14,645 nt of DNA, from the NCBI GenBank assembly GCA_900546455.1, contig URCS01000046.1:1-14645 (forward strand), in the 5' to 3' direction. This document shows positions 6,837 to 14,088 of the stretch, one piece after another. Each line of letters starts with the position of its first letter. Position 1 is the stretch's first letter. Source of the stretch: an uncultured Collinsella sp. Its GTDB lineage: Bacteria > Actinomycetota > Coriobacteriia > Coriobacteriales > Coriobacteriaceae. The translations under genes and the position numbers were made by a program. A model generated the notes under the pieces. The model was not told the DNA's origin. It worked only from the letters and a program-made list of their open reading frames with translations, and did no database searches.

Positions 6837-6869
6837 TTGGTGCAAAGTAACCTGCCCCCTATGCACCAA
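6837..6869 (-). repeat. REP-like palindrome, copy A
   Basis: TTGGTGCA (6837-6844) and TGCACCAA (6862-6869) form a perfect 8-base stem, with two more pairs after one mismatch. Read on the minus strand, the middle is GCATAGGGGGCAGG...CTTTG. It aligns without gaps over 33 bases with copy B (within 9093-9131): the core is shared, while the arms differ yet remain self-complementary in each copy. It begins one base after the stop codon of the DUF6020 gene. This pattern resembles extragenic palindromes mobilised by REP-associated tyrosine transposases; none is present in the window. Confidence 0.65.
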
Positions 6870-6870
6870 A

Positions 6871-9054
6871 TTAGGACCAGAGGAGGTCGCTGCGGGTGAT
6901 GGTGGCGCCGATGGCAAAGGGCATGCAGGCGATAACCGGGTACAGGTAGCGCATGTAGGTCGAGCCGTTGCAGGGACCGATCAGGCACACGGCGAGCACG
7001 CCCAGCAGCGGCACCCAAATGGCCAGCCCGCGCCACGAATGACGACGTAGCAGATAGACCACCACGGCGATCATGATCCACACATAGGTGGCCGAGCTCA
7101 TGGCGAGCGAGATAAACGGGATGCGTTGTACTGCCACGCGGTACAGGTTGATCAGGTGGTCGCACCAGCGCACAACCTTGCTATCGACCGGATGGAAGTC
7201 GAAGTACTTGAGGTTATCGGGCTTTGCCATAATCTCGGCACTGCGCGCCGTGCTGTAAACCCACGCATCGCGGGCACTCGGATAAAAGTAGCCGTAGTAG
7301 TTATTGATGAGCGCCGAGATATAGCACTCGGGATCCTTTTTGAACATCTGAGCCCACACCTCAAAATAGGCCTTGATGTCCTCCTGCGAGGCGTACTCGT
7401 TAAAGCAATTTTTGACGGCGTCCGACTTATCCGGGTTATAACGGCGGCCCAGATTCTCGTACTTGAGCACACGGTCGATCACGGCACGCTCTTCGTCGGT
7501 CACCAAGCCGTCGCAAGGAGCCTCCACGATGGTGCCGTCCTCCTTAACCGTGGGGTTGACGCCCGAGTTGAGGCCGTCGTGCTTTTGGACGAAACGAGCC
7601 GTCTGCTGGAACGGAATCGAGAGGATTTCGCGCTTGGAACCAGGCGTGATGTCGTGCGCCGGCATAAAGACCTTGGTGAAGTACATATTAGAGGCAAGGC
7701 AGAGTGCAAGCACCGCAAGAACTCCCACCCAGCGGAAACGCGGGATGGCGCACGATGGCGCAGCACCAGCCTGCTTGGCCGCACGGCGAGCCACATGTGC
7801 GTCCCATGCGCAAAACGCCGCCGCGATTACGCATGCCGCCAGGGGAAACGCCAGGCCGCCGTTGCGCAGAAACGTGGAACCCATGGCGCCCAGAGCGAGC
7901 AGCAGCCAATCATGGCGCGCAAAGAGCACGGGCCTCTGTTCGCCCGCACGCTCGGCATTGGCATCGCGACGGGGCAGGCCGCATGCCACGACCTTCACGG
8001 TCTGCACCAACAGCACCAAAAACGCGTCGGCAAACAGCACATCTTTGGTAAGCAGGGCCGCGTAGTTGGAGAACATGGGCATAAACACAAAGAACAGCAA
8101 GATTACGCCGCGGACCGGCAGGCTCACGCCCAGCTTGCGCAGCGACGAAATGGAATAGGCCATGCAGGCGGCCGTAATGACGAACTGAGCGCAGGTGTAG
8201 ATGGCAAGACCTGCGTTGGCGCTGTTAAACAGTGAAAGCCCCAACTGGACGCACGAACCGATGATAGCCGTATGCACCACGGGGTGATGTCCGTTGAGCA
8301 ACACATTGGGATTGAGCAGACGCAAGTAGTCACTCGTGCCGTTGGGGTAGTTGAACCACTGGCGAATCTGCGCACCCGTATCTCCCATAAAAAGGCCGGG
8401 CAGCGAAGCGATGAGCGTGGGCGCCCAGGCGATCATAAGCACCAGGAAGGGCCCGGCAAAGGGATGGACCGAGAGCACGGCGTGAGCCACACGCCATACG
8501 CGGCCAAAGTGCGCTTCGGAAAACGGAATGCGCCGAGAGCTCAGCCAATCTAGACACTCAAAGGCAAGGTAGAAGGCAACGACCGCCAAGAGCATCCAGC
8601 CCGCACCGCCTATCCAGGCGCAGATGATGCGCGCCTTGTCGCCGAGCACGATCTCGGCCGAATCGGTGAGGTCGTAGCTGCGGCCAAACACCATGCAGAC
8701 GGCAAAGAACAGCGACGGAAGGATCACCGAGGGACGCCAGGCGTCGCCGCGGCCAAAGAATACGTAGCGAAACGGCAGCGTGAGCAGGCAGGCAAGCGCA
8801 AGCAGCATGACCGCGTCGGTATGGCCGGCAAACGAGAGGAGTACCTCGTAGCACACGTACAGCATGCCCGAGGCTTTGGGGTCAATCGCCAAGACCGCGT
8901 TGCTCGACACCGGGGCGGGATCGATGGAAAACGCCGTGGTTGCCAACAGCGCGAGCAAAAATGCGATGAGCGTCTGCTTGGCGGGGTAGCGCTTAAACCA
9001 GACGATGCGGGCAGCGTCGCGAGCAGCCGTTGTGGAGAGGTCGGAATCCTTCAC
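6871..9054 (-). CDS. DUF6020 family polytopic membrane protein (probable GT-C-like glycosyltransferase)
   Basis: A 727-residue protein with roughly 13-14 membrane segments. The motif PGLFMGDTGAQIRQWF (219-234) and NGHHPVVHTAIIG (254-266) match the conserved region of the DUF6020 family, in which an Asp in an outside loop resembles the GT-C glycosyltransferase layout. A large extracytoplasmic domain spans about 465-640, followed by three membrane helices. A role in transferring sugars from lipid carriers to surface polymers is inferred only. The start is GTG 9054, with AAAGG ten bases upstream; spacing is slightly long. Lgt lies 83 bases upstream on the same strand with a hairpin repeat between, so co-transcription is possible but not certain. 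The TAA stop abuts repeat copy A. Confidence 0.82.
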   Translation of the reverse strand: MKDSDLSTTAARDAARIVWFKRYPAKQTLIAFLLALLATTAFSIDPAPVSSNAVLAIDPKASGMLYVCYEVLLSFAGHTDAVMLLALACLLTLPFRYVFFGRGDAWRPSVILPSLFFAVCMVFGRSYDLTDSAEIVLGDKARIICAWIGGAGWMLLAVVAFYLAFECLDWLSSRRIPFSEAHFGRVWRVAHAVLSVHPFAGPFLVLMIAWAPTLIASLPGLFMGDTGAQIRQWFNYPNGTSDYLRLLNPNVLLNGHHPVVHTAIIGSCVQLGLSLFNSANAGLAIYTCAQFVITAACMAYSISSLRKLGVSLPVRGVILLFFVFMPMFSNYAALLTKDVLFADAFLVLLVQTVKVVACGLPRRDANAERAGEQRPVLFARHDWLLLALGAMGSTFLRNGGLAFPLAACVIAAAFCAWDAHVARRAAKQAGAAPSCAIPRFRWVGVLAVLALCLASNMYFTKVFMPAHDITPGSKREILSIPFQQTARFVQKHDGLNSGVNPTVKEDGTIVEAPCDGLVTDEERAVIDRVLKYENLGRRYNPDKSDAVKNCFNEYASQEDIKAYFEVWAQMFKKDPECYISALINNYYGYFYPSARDAWVYSTARSAEIMAKPDNLKYFDFHPVDSKVVRWCDHLINLYRVAVQRIPFISLAMSSATYVWIMIAVVVYLLRRHSWRGLAIWVPLLGVLAVCLIGPCNGSTYMRYLYPVIACMPFAIGATITRSDLLWS

Positions 9055-9092
9055 AGTCCGAAAGCCTTTCTAGAAACCTATCAAACTCGGCA

Positions 9093-9131
9093 AGACCACC
9101 ACAAAGGCGCCTGTCCCCTTTGCGGTGGTCT
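9093..9131 (-). repeat. REP-like palindrome, copy B (possible lgt terminator)
   Basis: Arms 9093-9107 and 9117-9131 pair over 15 positions, with a single G-U wobble on the minus strand and a 9-base loop. On that strand the centre reads GCAAAGGGGACAGGCGC then CTTTG, closely matching copy A at 6837-6869. It starts seven bases after the lgt stop. The stem is long enough to stall transcription but is followed only by TTGCCGAGTTT, so it may be a mobile palindrome rather than a dedicated terminator. Confidence 0.7.
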
Positions 9132-9137
9132 TAGTGG

Positions 9138-9959
9138 TTAGGCGTCCAAATAGACGCGCTGGGGGCGATTGCGGTGTCGGGCGAAGATGATGAGCGCCAG
9201 GCCGGCGATCACGAGCGGCAAACTCAGCAGCTGGCCCATAGTGATGACGCCGCCCAGCAGATAGCCCAGCTGTGCATCGGGCACGCGCACGAACTCAACG
9301 AGAAAGCGGACGATGCCGTACCCCATCACGAACACGCCCATAAACGTACCCTGGGGCAGCAGCGGCTTTTTGCGGCTGAGCACCTGCAAAAAACAGAAGA
9401 GCACGATGCCCTCAAGAAACGCCTCATAGAGCTGGGAGGGATGGCGCGGCATATCGCCCGCGGTACCGCCAAAGATCACGCCCCAGGGCAGATCGGTCGG
9501 TTTGCCCCACAGCTCGCCGTTCACGAAGTTGGCGCAACGGCCCAGGCACAGGGCTAGCGGGGCGCCGATCACGGCAAGGTCGGCGACGGTCCATGCATCA
9601 AGTTTATACATGCGGCACACGATGATGCCGCCCAAGATGCCGCCCACCAGGCCGCCGTGGAAGCTCATGCCTCCCTCGTTGGTGGCAAAGATTTCGAGCA
9701 GGTGGGCCCAATAGTAGCCATCGCCGTAAAAGACGACGTAAAACAGGCGCGCGCCGATGATGAGGCCAAAGACCGCGCCGACCACGACGCTCGTCAGGTC
9801 ATCAATCGTAATGTCGAAGCCCCAACGACGTTGCGTGCGGTACATAACGACCGCCGTGAGCAGGGCGCCGACCACGTAGGCCAGACCGTACCAGTAGATG
9901 GTGATGGGGCCCGCCGAGATCGCAACGGGGTCAAGCATATGGTAGAGGTCGTTGAGCAT
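9138..9959 (-). CDS. lgt: Prolipoprotein diacylglyceryl transferase
   Basis: A 273-residue, seven-helix membrane enzyme that transfers diacylglycerol from phosphatidylglycerol to the lipobox cysteine of prolipoproteins, the first step of lipoprotein maturation. Visible family motifs: GGMSFHGGLVGG (97-108) with His101, equivalent to E. coli His103; GRCANFVNGELWG (140-152) with Arg141, Asn144 and Gly152 matching E. coli Arg143, Asn146 and Gly154; RHPSQLYEAFLEG (172-184); RFLVEFVRVPD (218-228). The usual second glycine of the GRxGN motif is Ala143 here. The ATG at 9959 was chosen because GAGGG lies six bases upstream and the length fits; a TTG nine codons earlier is less likely. A hairpin at 9987-10019 separates it from the nifU-like gene. 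Confidence 0.96.
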   Translation of the reverse strand: MLNDLYHMLDPVAISAGPITIYWYGLAYVVGALLTAVVMYRTQRRWGFDITIDDLTSVVVGAVFGLIIGARLFYVVFYGDGYYWAHLLEIFATNEGGMSFHGGLVGGILGGIIVCRMYKLDAWTVADLAVIGAPLALCLGRCANFVNGELWGKPTDLPWGVIFGGTAGDMPRHPSQLYEAFLEGIVLFCFLQVLSRKKPLLPQGTFMGVFVMGYGIVRFLVEFVRVPDAQLGYLLGGVITMGQLLSLPLVIAGLALIIFARHRNRPQRVYLDA

Positions 9960-9986
9960 ATCGATCCCTCTGCTCCCTACATACAA

Positions 9987-10019
9987 ATGCGGCCGCGGGC
10001 CTTACGCTCGCAGCCGCAT
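9987..10019 (-). terminator. Terminator of the nifU-like gene
   Basis: Arms 9987-10000 and 10006-10019 pair over 14 positions with one mismatch, one wobble and a 5-base loop. On the minus strand the stem is followed by TTGTATGT, only moderately T-rich. It lies 50 bases past the nifU-like stop and 28 bases before the lgt start, so lgt needs a promoter inside or beyond this hairpin, or relies on read-through. Confidence 0.6.
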
Positions 10020-10068
10020 ATTTGGGCGTAACGTCTATGCGGAGCGTACCGTCCGCAGCTTTCGCATC

Positions 10069-10347
10069 TTAGAACGGTGCGTACTCGTCGTACAGGTCCT
10101 CGGCCTCGCCGGAAGCATTGACCTGCTCAACGCGGGTAACGCCGGGCACGTGCTCCTTCAGGATGCGCTCGATACCCATGGAAAGGGTTAGCGAGCTCAT
10201 GGGGCAGCCGGCGCAGGCGCCCTGCAGCTCCAGCTTGACAACACCCTCGTCGTCGACGCCCACATACTCCATATCGCCGCCATCGGCCTGCAGGTTGGGG
10301 CGGATCTCTTCAAGAACCTTCTTAAGCAGCTCTTCGTTAACAGCCAC
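10069..10347 (-). CDS. NifU-like C-terminal domain protein (Fe-S cluster carrier)
   Basis: A 92-residue stand-alone NifU C-terminal domain, the family that includes Nfu proteins. It shows the N-terminal helix VLEEIRPNLQADGGD, the strand EGVVKLELQGAC, and the CAGCPM motif with Cys45 and Cys48 that bind an iron-sulphur cluster between two subunits. The role is to hold or pass Fe-S clusters to client proteins. The GTG at 10347 has AAGGAG about six bases upstream. No cysteine desulphurase or other assembly genes are nearby, so it acts as a separate carrier. It is probably monocistronic, with a hairpin downstream and about 170 bases upstream to comEB. Confidence 0.93.
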   Translation of the reverse strand: MAVNEELLKKVLEEIRPNLQADGGDMEYVGVDDEGVVKLELQGACAGCPMSSLTLSMGIERILKEHVPGVTRVEQVNASGEAEDLYDEYAPF

Positions 10348-10458
10348 AGGGGCTCCTTTCTCACAATAACGCGGGCACGCCCGCGGACAGAAGCTATGTT
10401 ACTACAGCCATGTACCCGCTCACGAGCCGTCCATGCGCGCAGACGCGACTTTCACGAG

Positions 10459-10474
10459 TAGTCAATTTGGGACG
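10459..10474 (+). repeat. Dispersed motif TAGTCA-ATTTGGGACG, copy 1
   Basis: Sixteen bases matching the minus-strand copy at 12029-12044 at 14 positions. It lies in the gap between comEB and the nifU-like gene. Both copies are intergenic and in opposite orientation. It may be part of a short interspersed repeat or a shared regulatory site. Confidence 0.35.
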
Positions 10475-10492
10475 GGGCTCTTTTGGCTGTTT

Positions 10493-10513
10493 TGCCGCCA
10501 GCTGGCGTTGGCA
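10493..10513 (-). terminator. Weak hairpin after comEB
   Basis: TGCCGCC (10493-10499) can pair with GGC (10504-10506) and GGCA (10510-10513), with a 3-base bulge and an AGCT loop; it contains a perfect 12-base palindrome at 10496-10507. It lies five bases after the comEB stop. On the minus strand it is followed by AAACAGCC rather than a T run, so intrinsic termination is doubtful. Confidence 0.3.
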
Positions 10514-10517
10514 CGCG

Positions 10518-11042
10518 CTACCGCTGAGCCTGTCCCACGGTACCAATCTGGACATCGACGATGACCTGGCGGTAGCTGATGCCGCAGGAGTCAAGAATGC
10601 GGCGGCTGATACGGCCGTCATCGGTGTCGGCATACTTATTGTCCAGGTAGACGACCTCGCCCACACCCACCTGCGCCAGGATCTTGGCGCAGTCGTGGCA
10701 CGGAAACAGCGTGACGTAGACCGTGGAACCCTCAAGGTCTTTGAGCGAGCCGCGGTAGTTGAGCACGGCGTTGGCCTCGGCATGCACCACGTAGTTGTGC
10801 TTATCCTGCAACGGGTCGTCGCTCGTGCCCCACGGGAAAAAGTCGTCGTTGAGTGCCGAGGGCGTACCGTTGTAGCCCACCGAAAGGATGCGGTGGTTGG
10901 TGTTGGCGATGCACGCGCCCACCTGCGTGTTGGGGTCCTTACTGCGGCGCTGCGCGGCGATGGCCACGCTCATAAAGAACTCATCCCAGCTAATAACGTC
11001 GCGGCGCTTGCCCGACGCGGTTTGATGAAGATCGTCCGACAT
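10518..11042 (-). CDS. comEB: Deoxycytidylate (dCMP) deaminase, ComEB-like
   Basis: A 174-residue zinc enzyme that converts dCMP to dUMP, feeding thymidylate synthesis. Zinc-site motifs are HAEANAV (His87, Ala88, Glu89) and LFPCHDCAK (Cys115 and Cys118), in the order and spacing of the cytidine/deoxycytidylate deaminase family. Upstream, ISWDEFFMSVAIAAQRRSKDP and the VGYNGTP loop (55-61) are typical of dCMP deaminases rather than cytidine deaminases. The ATG at 11042 has GGAGGTG six bases upstream; the longer open frame to 11123 would run through the spacer and is rejected. The last codons coincide with a short GGGACAGG-containing inverted repeat (10519-10542). It follows coaX by 83 bases; a TACAAT box at 11077-11082 could serve as its own -10. 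Confidence 0.92.
   Translation of the reverse strand: MSDDLHQTASGKRRDVISWDEFFMSVAIAAQRRSKDPNTQVGACIANTNHRILSVGYNGTPSALNDDFFPWGTSDDPLQDKHNYVVHAEANAVLNYRGSLKDLEGSTVYVTLFPCHDCAKILAQVGVGEVVYLDNKYADTDDGRISRRILDSCGISYRQVIVDVQIGTVGQAQR
10519..10542 (-). repeat. Short inverted repeat with GGGACAGG core inside the comEB 3' end
   Basis: TACCG (10519-10523 and, inverted, 10538-10542) flanks a 14-base loop containing GGGACAGG on the minus strand. The same core lies in the hairpins at 6837-6869 and 9093-9131. Here it is inside the coding sequence and forms the last codons (GTVGQAQR) of comEB. The match is short and could be chance. Confidence 0.3.
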
Positions 11043-11125
11043 GGCAGACACCTCCGAAATCGCAATAGTTTGACCCATTGTAGCAGGTGGAAGGTGGAGA
11101 CGTTTTTGTCCCATCGCCCCCATCG

Positions 11126-11977
11126 CTACGCGCGGCGGGGCTTTTGGTTGATGTGGTAGAGCTCGGCGAGACCCCGCAACGTCAGCGCATCGTCGACCGT
11201 CAGGCTATGGCCGACAAGGGCCGCAAGCGCCTCGGCATCGTCGCCGGTAATGACGATGGGCACATCGCCCTCCCCCGCGGCCTTAGTCGCACGCATCTCG
11301 GCAAGCACCATGTCGAGCATGCCGTCGATGCGGGCAACCTCGCCCAAAACCACGCCCGAGCGCATGGCCTCACGCGTGTTGCGACCGATGACGCGCGTCG
11401 GTGCCGAGGGCTCGACCTGCGGCAGGCGCGCCGCAGCGGCCGAAAGGGAGCGGGCGCCGAGCGCCAGCCCCGGCGCGATAACGCCGCCGACAAAGGTACC
11501 GTGCGCGTCGATGACCTCGATATTGGTCGTGGTGCCTAGGTCGATCACAATGCACGGCGAGCCGTAGACGGCGCGGGCAGCCACGGCGTCGGCGATGCGG
11601 TCGGGACCGATCTCGGCCGGATCGTCGTAGTGCACAGGCATGCCGGTCTTAAGTCCCGGCCCCACCGTGAGCACGCGCCCCGTGCAGGTACGGGAAAGTG
11701 CCGCCTTCCACGGGCGCTCGAGCGCAGGGACCACGCAGCTCAGCACAGCAGCCGCGGGAACAAGCGCACCCGGCATGCCCGCATCGGCCGCCAGCGCGGC
11801 CATGACCTGCGTGAGCCTCATGCGCGCCTCGTCGGCTGTGATGCTCGACGGCGTGGTGATCTCGCACGTCGCAAGCGGGCATTCCTGTGCCGCGGCCGAA
11901 TCCTCTGCAAACAGGCCAAAACGAATGAACGTGTTGCCCACGTCGACCGTCAATATATATGCGCACCCATTATGCAT
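11126..11977 (-). CDS. coaX: Type III pantothenate kinase
   Basis: A 283-residue kinase that phosphorylates pantothenate, the first committed step of coenzyme A synthesis. It belongs to the ASKHA fold: the phosphate-binding TVDVGNTFIRFG lies at residues 10-21, the GPDRIADAVAA motif with the expected catalytic Asp126 at 124-134, the second phosphate loop IDLGTTTNIEVID at 145-157, and GGVIAPGLALGARSL at 164-178. Length is slightly above the usual 255-270. The ATG at 11977 is preferred because AAAGGAG sits eight bases upstream and the P-loop then starts near the N-terminus; an ATG 18 codons earlier (12031) lies on the far side of a TATACT box on the same strand. It heads the minus-strand run and is divergent from the OPT transporter. 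Confidence 0.95.
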   Translation of the reverse strand: MHNGCAYILTVDVGNTFIRFGLFAEDSAAAQECPLATCEITTPSSITADEARMRLTQVMAALAADAGMPGALVPAAAVLSCVVPALERPWKAALSRTCTGRVLTVGPGLKTGMPVHYDDPAEIGPDRIADAVAARAVYGSPCIVIDLGTTTNIEVIDAHGTFVGGVIAPGLALGARSLSAAAARLPQVEPSAPTRVIGRNTREAMRSGVVLGEVARIDGMLDMVLAEMRATKAAGEGDVPIVITGDDAEALAALVGHSLTVDDALTLRGLAELYHINQKPRRA

Positions 11978-12028
11978 CGTCGGCGCTCCTTTCGTCTGCC
12001 CAGCAGTATATCGCCTACCTAAACCAGT

Positions 12029-12044
12029 CATCCCAAAATGACTA
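12029..12044 (-). repeat. Dispersed motif TAGTCA-TTTTGGGATG, copy 2, with inverted repeat
   Basis: Matches copy 1 (10459-10474) at 14 of 16 positions. In this copy AGTCAT (12026-12031) and ATGACT (12038-12043) also make a perfect 6-base inverted repeat with a 6-base spacer. It sits centrally between the divergent coaX and OPT genes, a position that would suit an operator serving both. Confidence 0.35.
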
Positions 12045-12053
12045 ACTTGCGGC

Positions 12054-12059
12054 TATACT
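12054..12059 (+). promoter_or_regulatory. Candidate -10 box (TATACT) for the OPT transporter gene
   Basis: TATACT lies 111 bases before the OPT start, and a minus-strand TATACT lies nearby at about 12006-12011 in the coaX direction. No clear -35 is seen for either. If used, the OPT transcript would begin near 12066 and carry a leader of about 104 bases containing the hairpin at 12107-12145. Confidence 0.35.
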
Positions 12060-12106
12060 GGTGCGCGGTCGTTTGCGAGCTCACGCGGCGGCCCTTGGTA
12101 ACCCGA

Positions 12107-12145
12107 CTTCCCGCGCCGTATCCGTAGCGGCGCTCCCGGGGGAAG
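12107..12145 (+). promoter_or_regulatory. Structured 5' leader hairpin of the OPT gene
   Basis: CTTCCC (12107-12112) pairs with GGGAAG (12140-12145), and GCGCCG (12113-12118) pairs with CGGCGC (12128-12133), with a 9-base loop and a 6-base bulge (12134-12139). It ends 15-20 bases before the AAAGGAG ribosome site. The position suits a regulatory leader, but it matches no riboswitch class I can recognise. Confidence 0.4.
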
Positions 12146-12169
12146 CGGATATACGCAAAGGAGTTCTAT

Positions 12170-13873
12170 ATGAGCAATCCCTCGAACCGCGCTTCGATGC
12201 GCGGGCAACTCACGCTGCGCGGCGTCGTCATCGGCGTCCTTGGCTGCGTGATCATCACGGCAAGCTCGGCCTACACGGCCCTCAAGATGGGCGCCCTCCC
12301 CTGGCCCATCATTTTCGCTGCCGTCATCTCGCTGTTCTTCCTTAAGCTCATGGGCAACGCCAGCCTCAACGAGGCCAACGTCACCCACACCATCATGTCC
12401 GCAGGCGCCATGGTCGCCGGCGGTCTGGCATTTACCATCCCGGGCGCCTGGATGCTGGGCTATGCCGACCAGATCAGCTGGCTCGACATGTTTATCGTGG
12501 CACTCGCCGGCACTATCCTGGGCCTTCTGGCGACAGCGCTCATCCACCGTCACTTTATCGTGGACGCCGCGCTTGAGTTCCCCACCGGCAACGCCGCGGC
12601 TCAGACCCTGCGTGCTACCGAGGCCGGCGGCAAGACCGGCAAGCAGCTCTTTGGCTCCATGGCCATCGCCGGCATCTACAGCGTGCTGCGCGACGCTCTG
12701 GGCATTGTGCCCAGCATGCTGTGTACGCTCAATATCCCCGGCGTGACCTTTGCCATCTATAACTCGCCCATGTTGCTGTCCATCGGCTTTTTGGTGGGCT
12801 TCGCCCCCGTCGCGTTCTGGTTTGCCGGCGCGCTGCTGGGCAACTTTGGCATCATTGTCGGCGGCACCGCTGCCGGTCTGTTTGACGTTATGACCGCACA
12901 GGGCATTGTTAAGTCCCTGGGTATGGGCCTCATGATGGGCTTTGGCGTCGCCGTCGTCCTCAAGGACATCCTGCCGCAGGTCGCCGGTATCGTCCGCGGC
13001 CTCGCCGCCGACAGCTCCACCGACACCGACGAGCAGTCGCTCATCTCGGGCTCCCTTAAGCTCGACGCCGGCATCATCGGCCTGGGCGCCGCCGCCATCG
13101 CCGTGATCGTCGCCATCGCGCTCGACCTTGGTCCCGTTCCAGCCGTCATCGTCACGCTGTTCACCTTTGTCACCACCATCATGAGCGCGCAGAGCTGCGG
13201 CCAGACGGGCATCGACCCCATGGAGATCTTCGGCCTCATCGTCATGCTCATCGTTGCCGCCTTCGCGCAGCTCGCTCAGGTCAAGCTGTTCTTTATCGCC
13301 GGCATCGTGGCCGTAGCGTGCGGCCTTGCGGGCGACGTCATGAACGACTTTAAGGCCGGTGCCGTGCTGGGCACCAACCCGCGCGCACAGTGGGTCGGCC
13401 AGGCCATCGGCGGCATCGTGGGTGCCCTGGTCGCTGCCGCTGTCATGGTCGCGCTCGTCACCGCCTATGGTCCGGACGCCTTTGGTCCCGACAAGAGCTT
13501 CGTTGCCGCACAGGCAAGCGTGGTCGCCACCATGGTCTCGGGCATCCCGAGCGTGCCGTGGTTCGCAGGCGGCTTTATCGCCGGCATCGTCATGTACTGG
13601 CTCGGCATTCCGGCCATGATGATCGGTCTGGGCGTGTACCTGCCGTTCTATATGTCGCTCACGGCTTTCCTAGGCTCCTGCGTTAAGCTCGCCTACGACA
13701 AATGGGCCGCTCACCGCGACGCCGAGGCCGGTCTTTCGGACGAGGAGAAGGCCGCCAAGGACGCCGCCTTCCAGGAGCAGGGCCTGGTTGTCGCCAGCGG
13801 CCTGCTCGGTGGCGAGTCTATCGTCGGCGTTATCCTGGCGTTTGTCTCCGTGGGCTTGAGCCTGCTGGGATAA
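12170..13873 (+). CDS. OPT family oligopeptide transporter
   Basis: A 567-residue integral membrane protein with about 14 membrane segments, belonging to the OPT (oligopeptide transporter) superfamily. Typical bacterial OPT features are the N-terminal LTLRGVVIGVLGCVIITASS, the FPTGNAAAQTL segment (about 138-148), and CGLAGDVMNDFKAGAVLGTNP near 385-405. Members move peptides or metal-chelate complexes into the cell by coupling to ions; the substrate here cannot be told from sequence. It is somewhat shorter than many bacterial OPT proteins. The ATG at 12170 has AAAGGAG six bases upstream. It is alone on its strand, with a structured leader before it and a strong terminator after it, so it is probably regulated separately from its neighbours. 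Confidence 0.93.
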   Translation: MSNPSNRASMRGQLTLRGVVIGVLGCVIITASSAYTALKMGALPWPIIFAAVISLFFLKLMGNASLNEANVTHTIMSAGAMVAGGLAFTIPGAWMLGYADQISWLDMFIVALAGTILGLLATALIHRHFIVDAALEFPTGNAAAQTLRATEAGGKTGKQLFGSMAIAGIYSVLRDALGIVPSMLCTLNIPGVTFAIYNSPMLLSIGFLVGFAPVAFWFAGALLGNFGIIVGGTAAGLFDVMTAQGIVKSLGMGLMMGFGVAVVLKDILPQVAGIVRGLAADSSTDTDEQSLISGSLKLDAGIIGLGAAAIAVIVAIALDLGPVPAVIVTLFTFVTTIMSAQSCGQTGIDPMEIFGLIVMLIVAAFAQLAQVKLFFIAGIVAVACGLAGDVMNDFKAGAVLGTNPRAQWVGQAIGGIVGALVAAAVMVALVTAYGPDAFGPDKSFVAAQASVVATMVSGIPSVPWFAGGFIAGIVMYWLGIPAMMIGLGVYLPFYMSLTAFLGSCVKLAYDKWAAHRDAEAGLSDEEKAAKDAAFQEQGLVVASGLLGGESIVGVILAFVSVGLSLLG

Positions 13874-13898
13874 ACCCAACAACAACGTAACCGCACAG

Positions 13899-13936
13899 AG
13901 CGCGGGGTCGGTGGCTATCCGGCCCCGCGCTTTTTT
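13899..13936 (+). terminator. Intrinsic terminator of the OPT gene
   Basis: Arms 13899-13911 and 13919-13931 form a 13-position GC-rich stem with a single T-G wobble and a 7-base loop, followed directly by TTTTTT at 13931-13936. It starts 25 bases after the stop codon. This is the clearest terminator in the window. Confidence 0.95.
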
Positions 13937-14088
13937 GTATCTGCCGAAACCCTCAGCAGCACTCGCATGTGGCCTGTCTTCCTTTGCCTGCTCGCCTAAG
14001 TTCCATGTCAAGATGACCGCCCCGCCCGTCACGGTGTAGAGTACATGCTGCGAACGCACCCGCGTTCCTGCGGCAATACGAGGTGGAC

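Noticed and set aside
7126..8235. A 369-codon plus-strand frame opposite the DUF6020 gene
   Set aside because: No family features, while the minus strand carries clear DUF6020 motifs and membrane segments across the same bases.
12090..12160. Possible cobalamin riboswitch because of GGGAAGC near the OPT start
   Set aside because: The other conserved cobalamin boxes and their order are missing; only a simple bulged hairpin can be supported.
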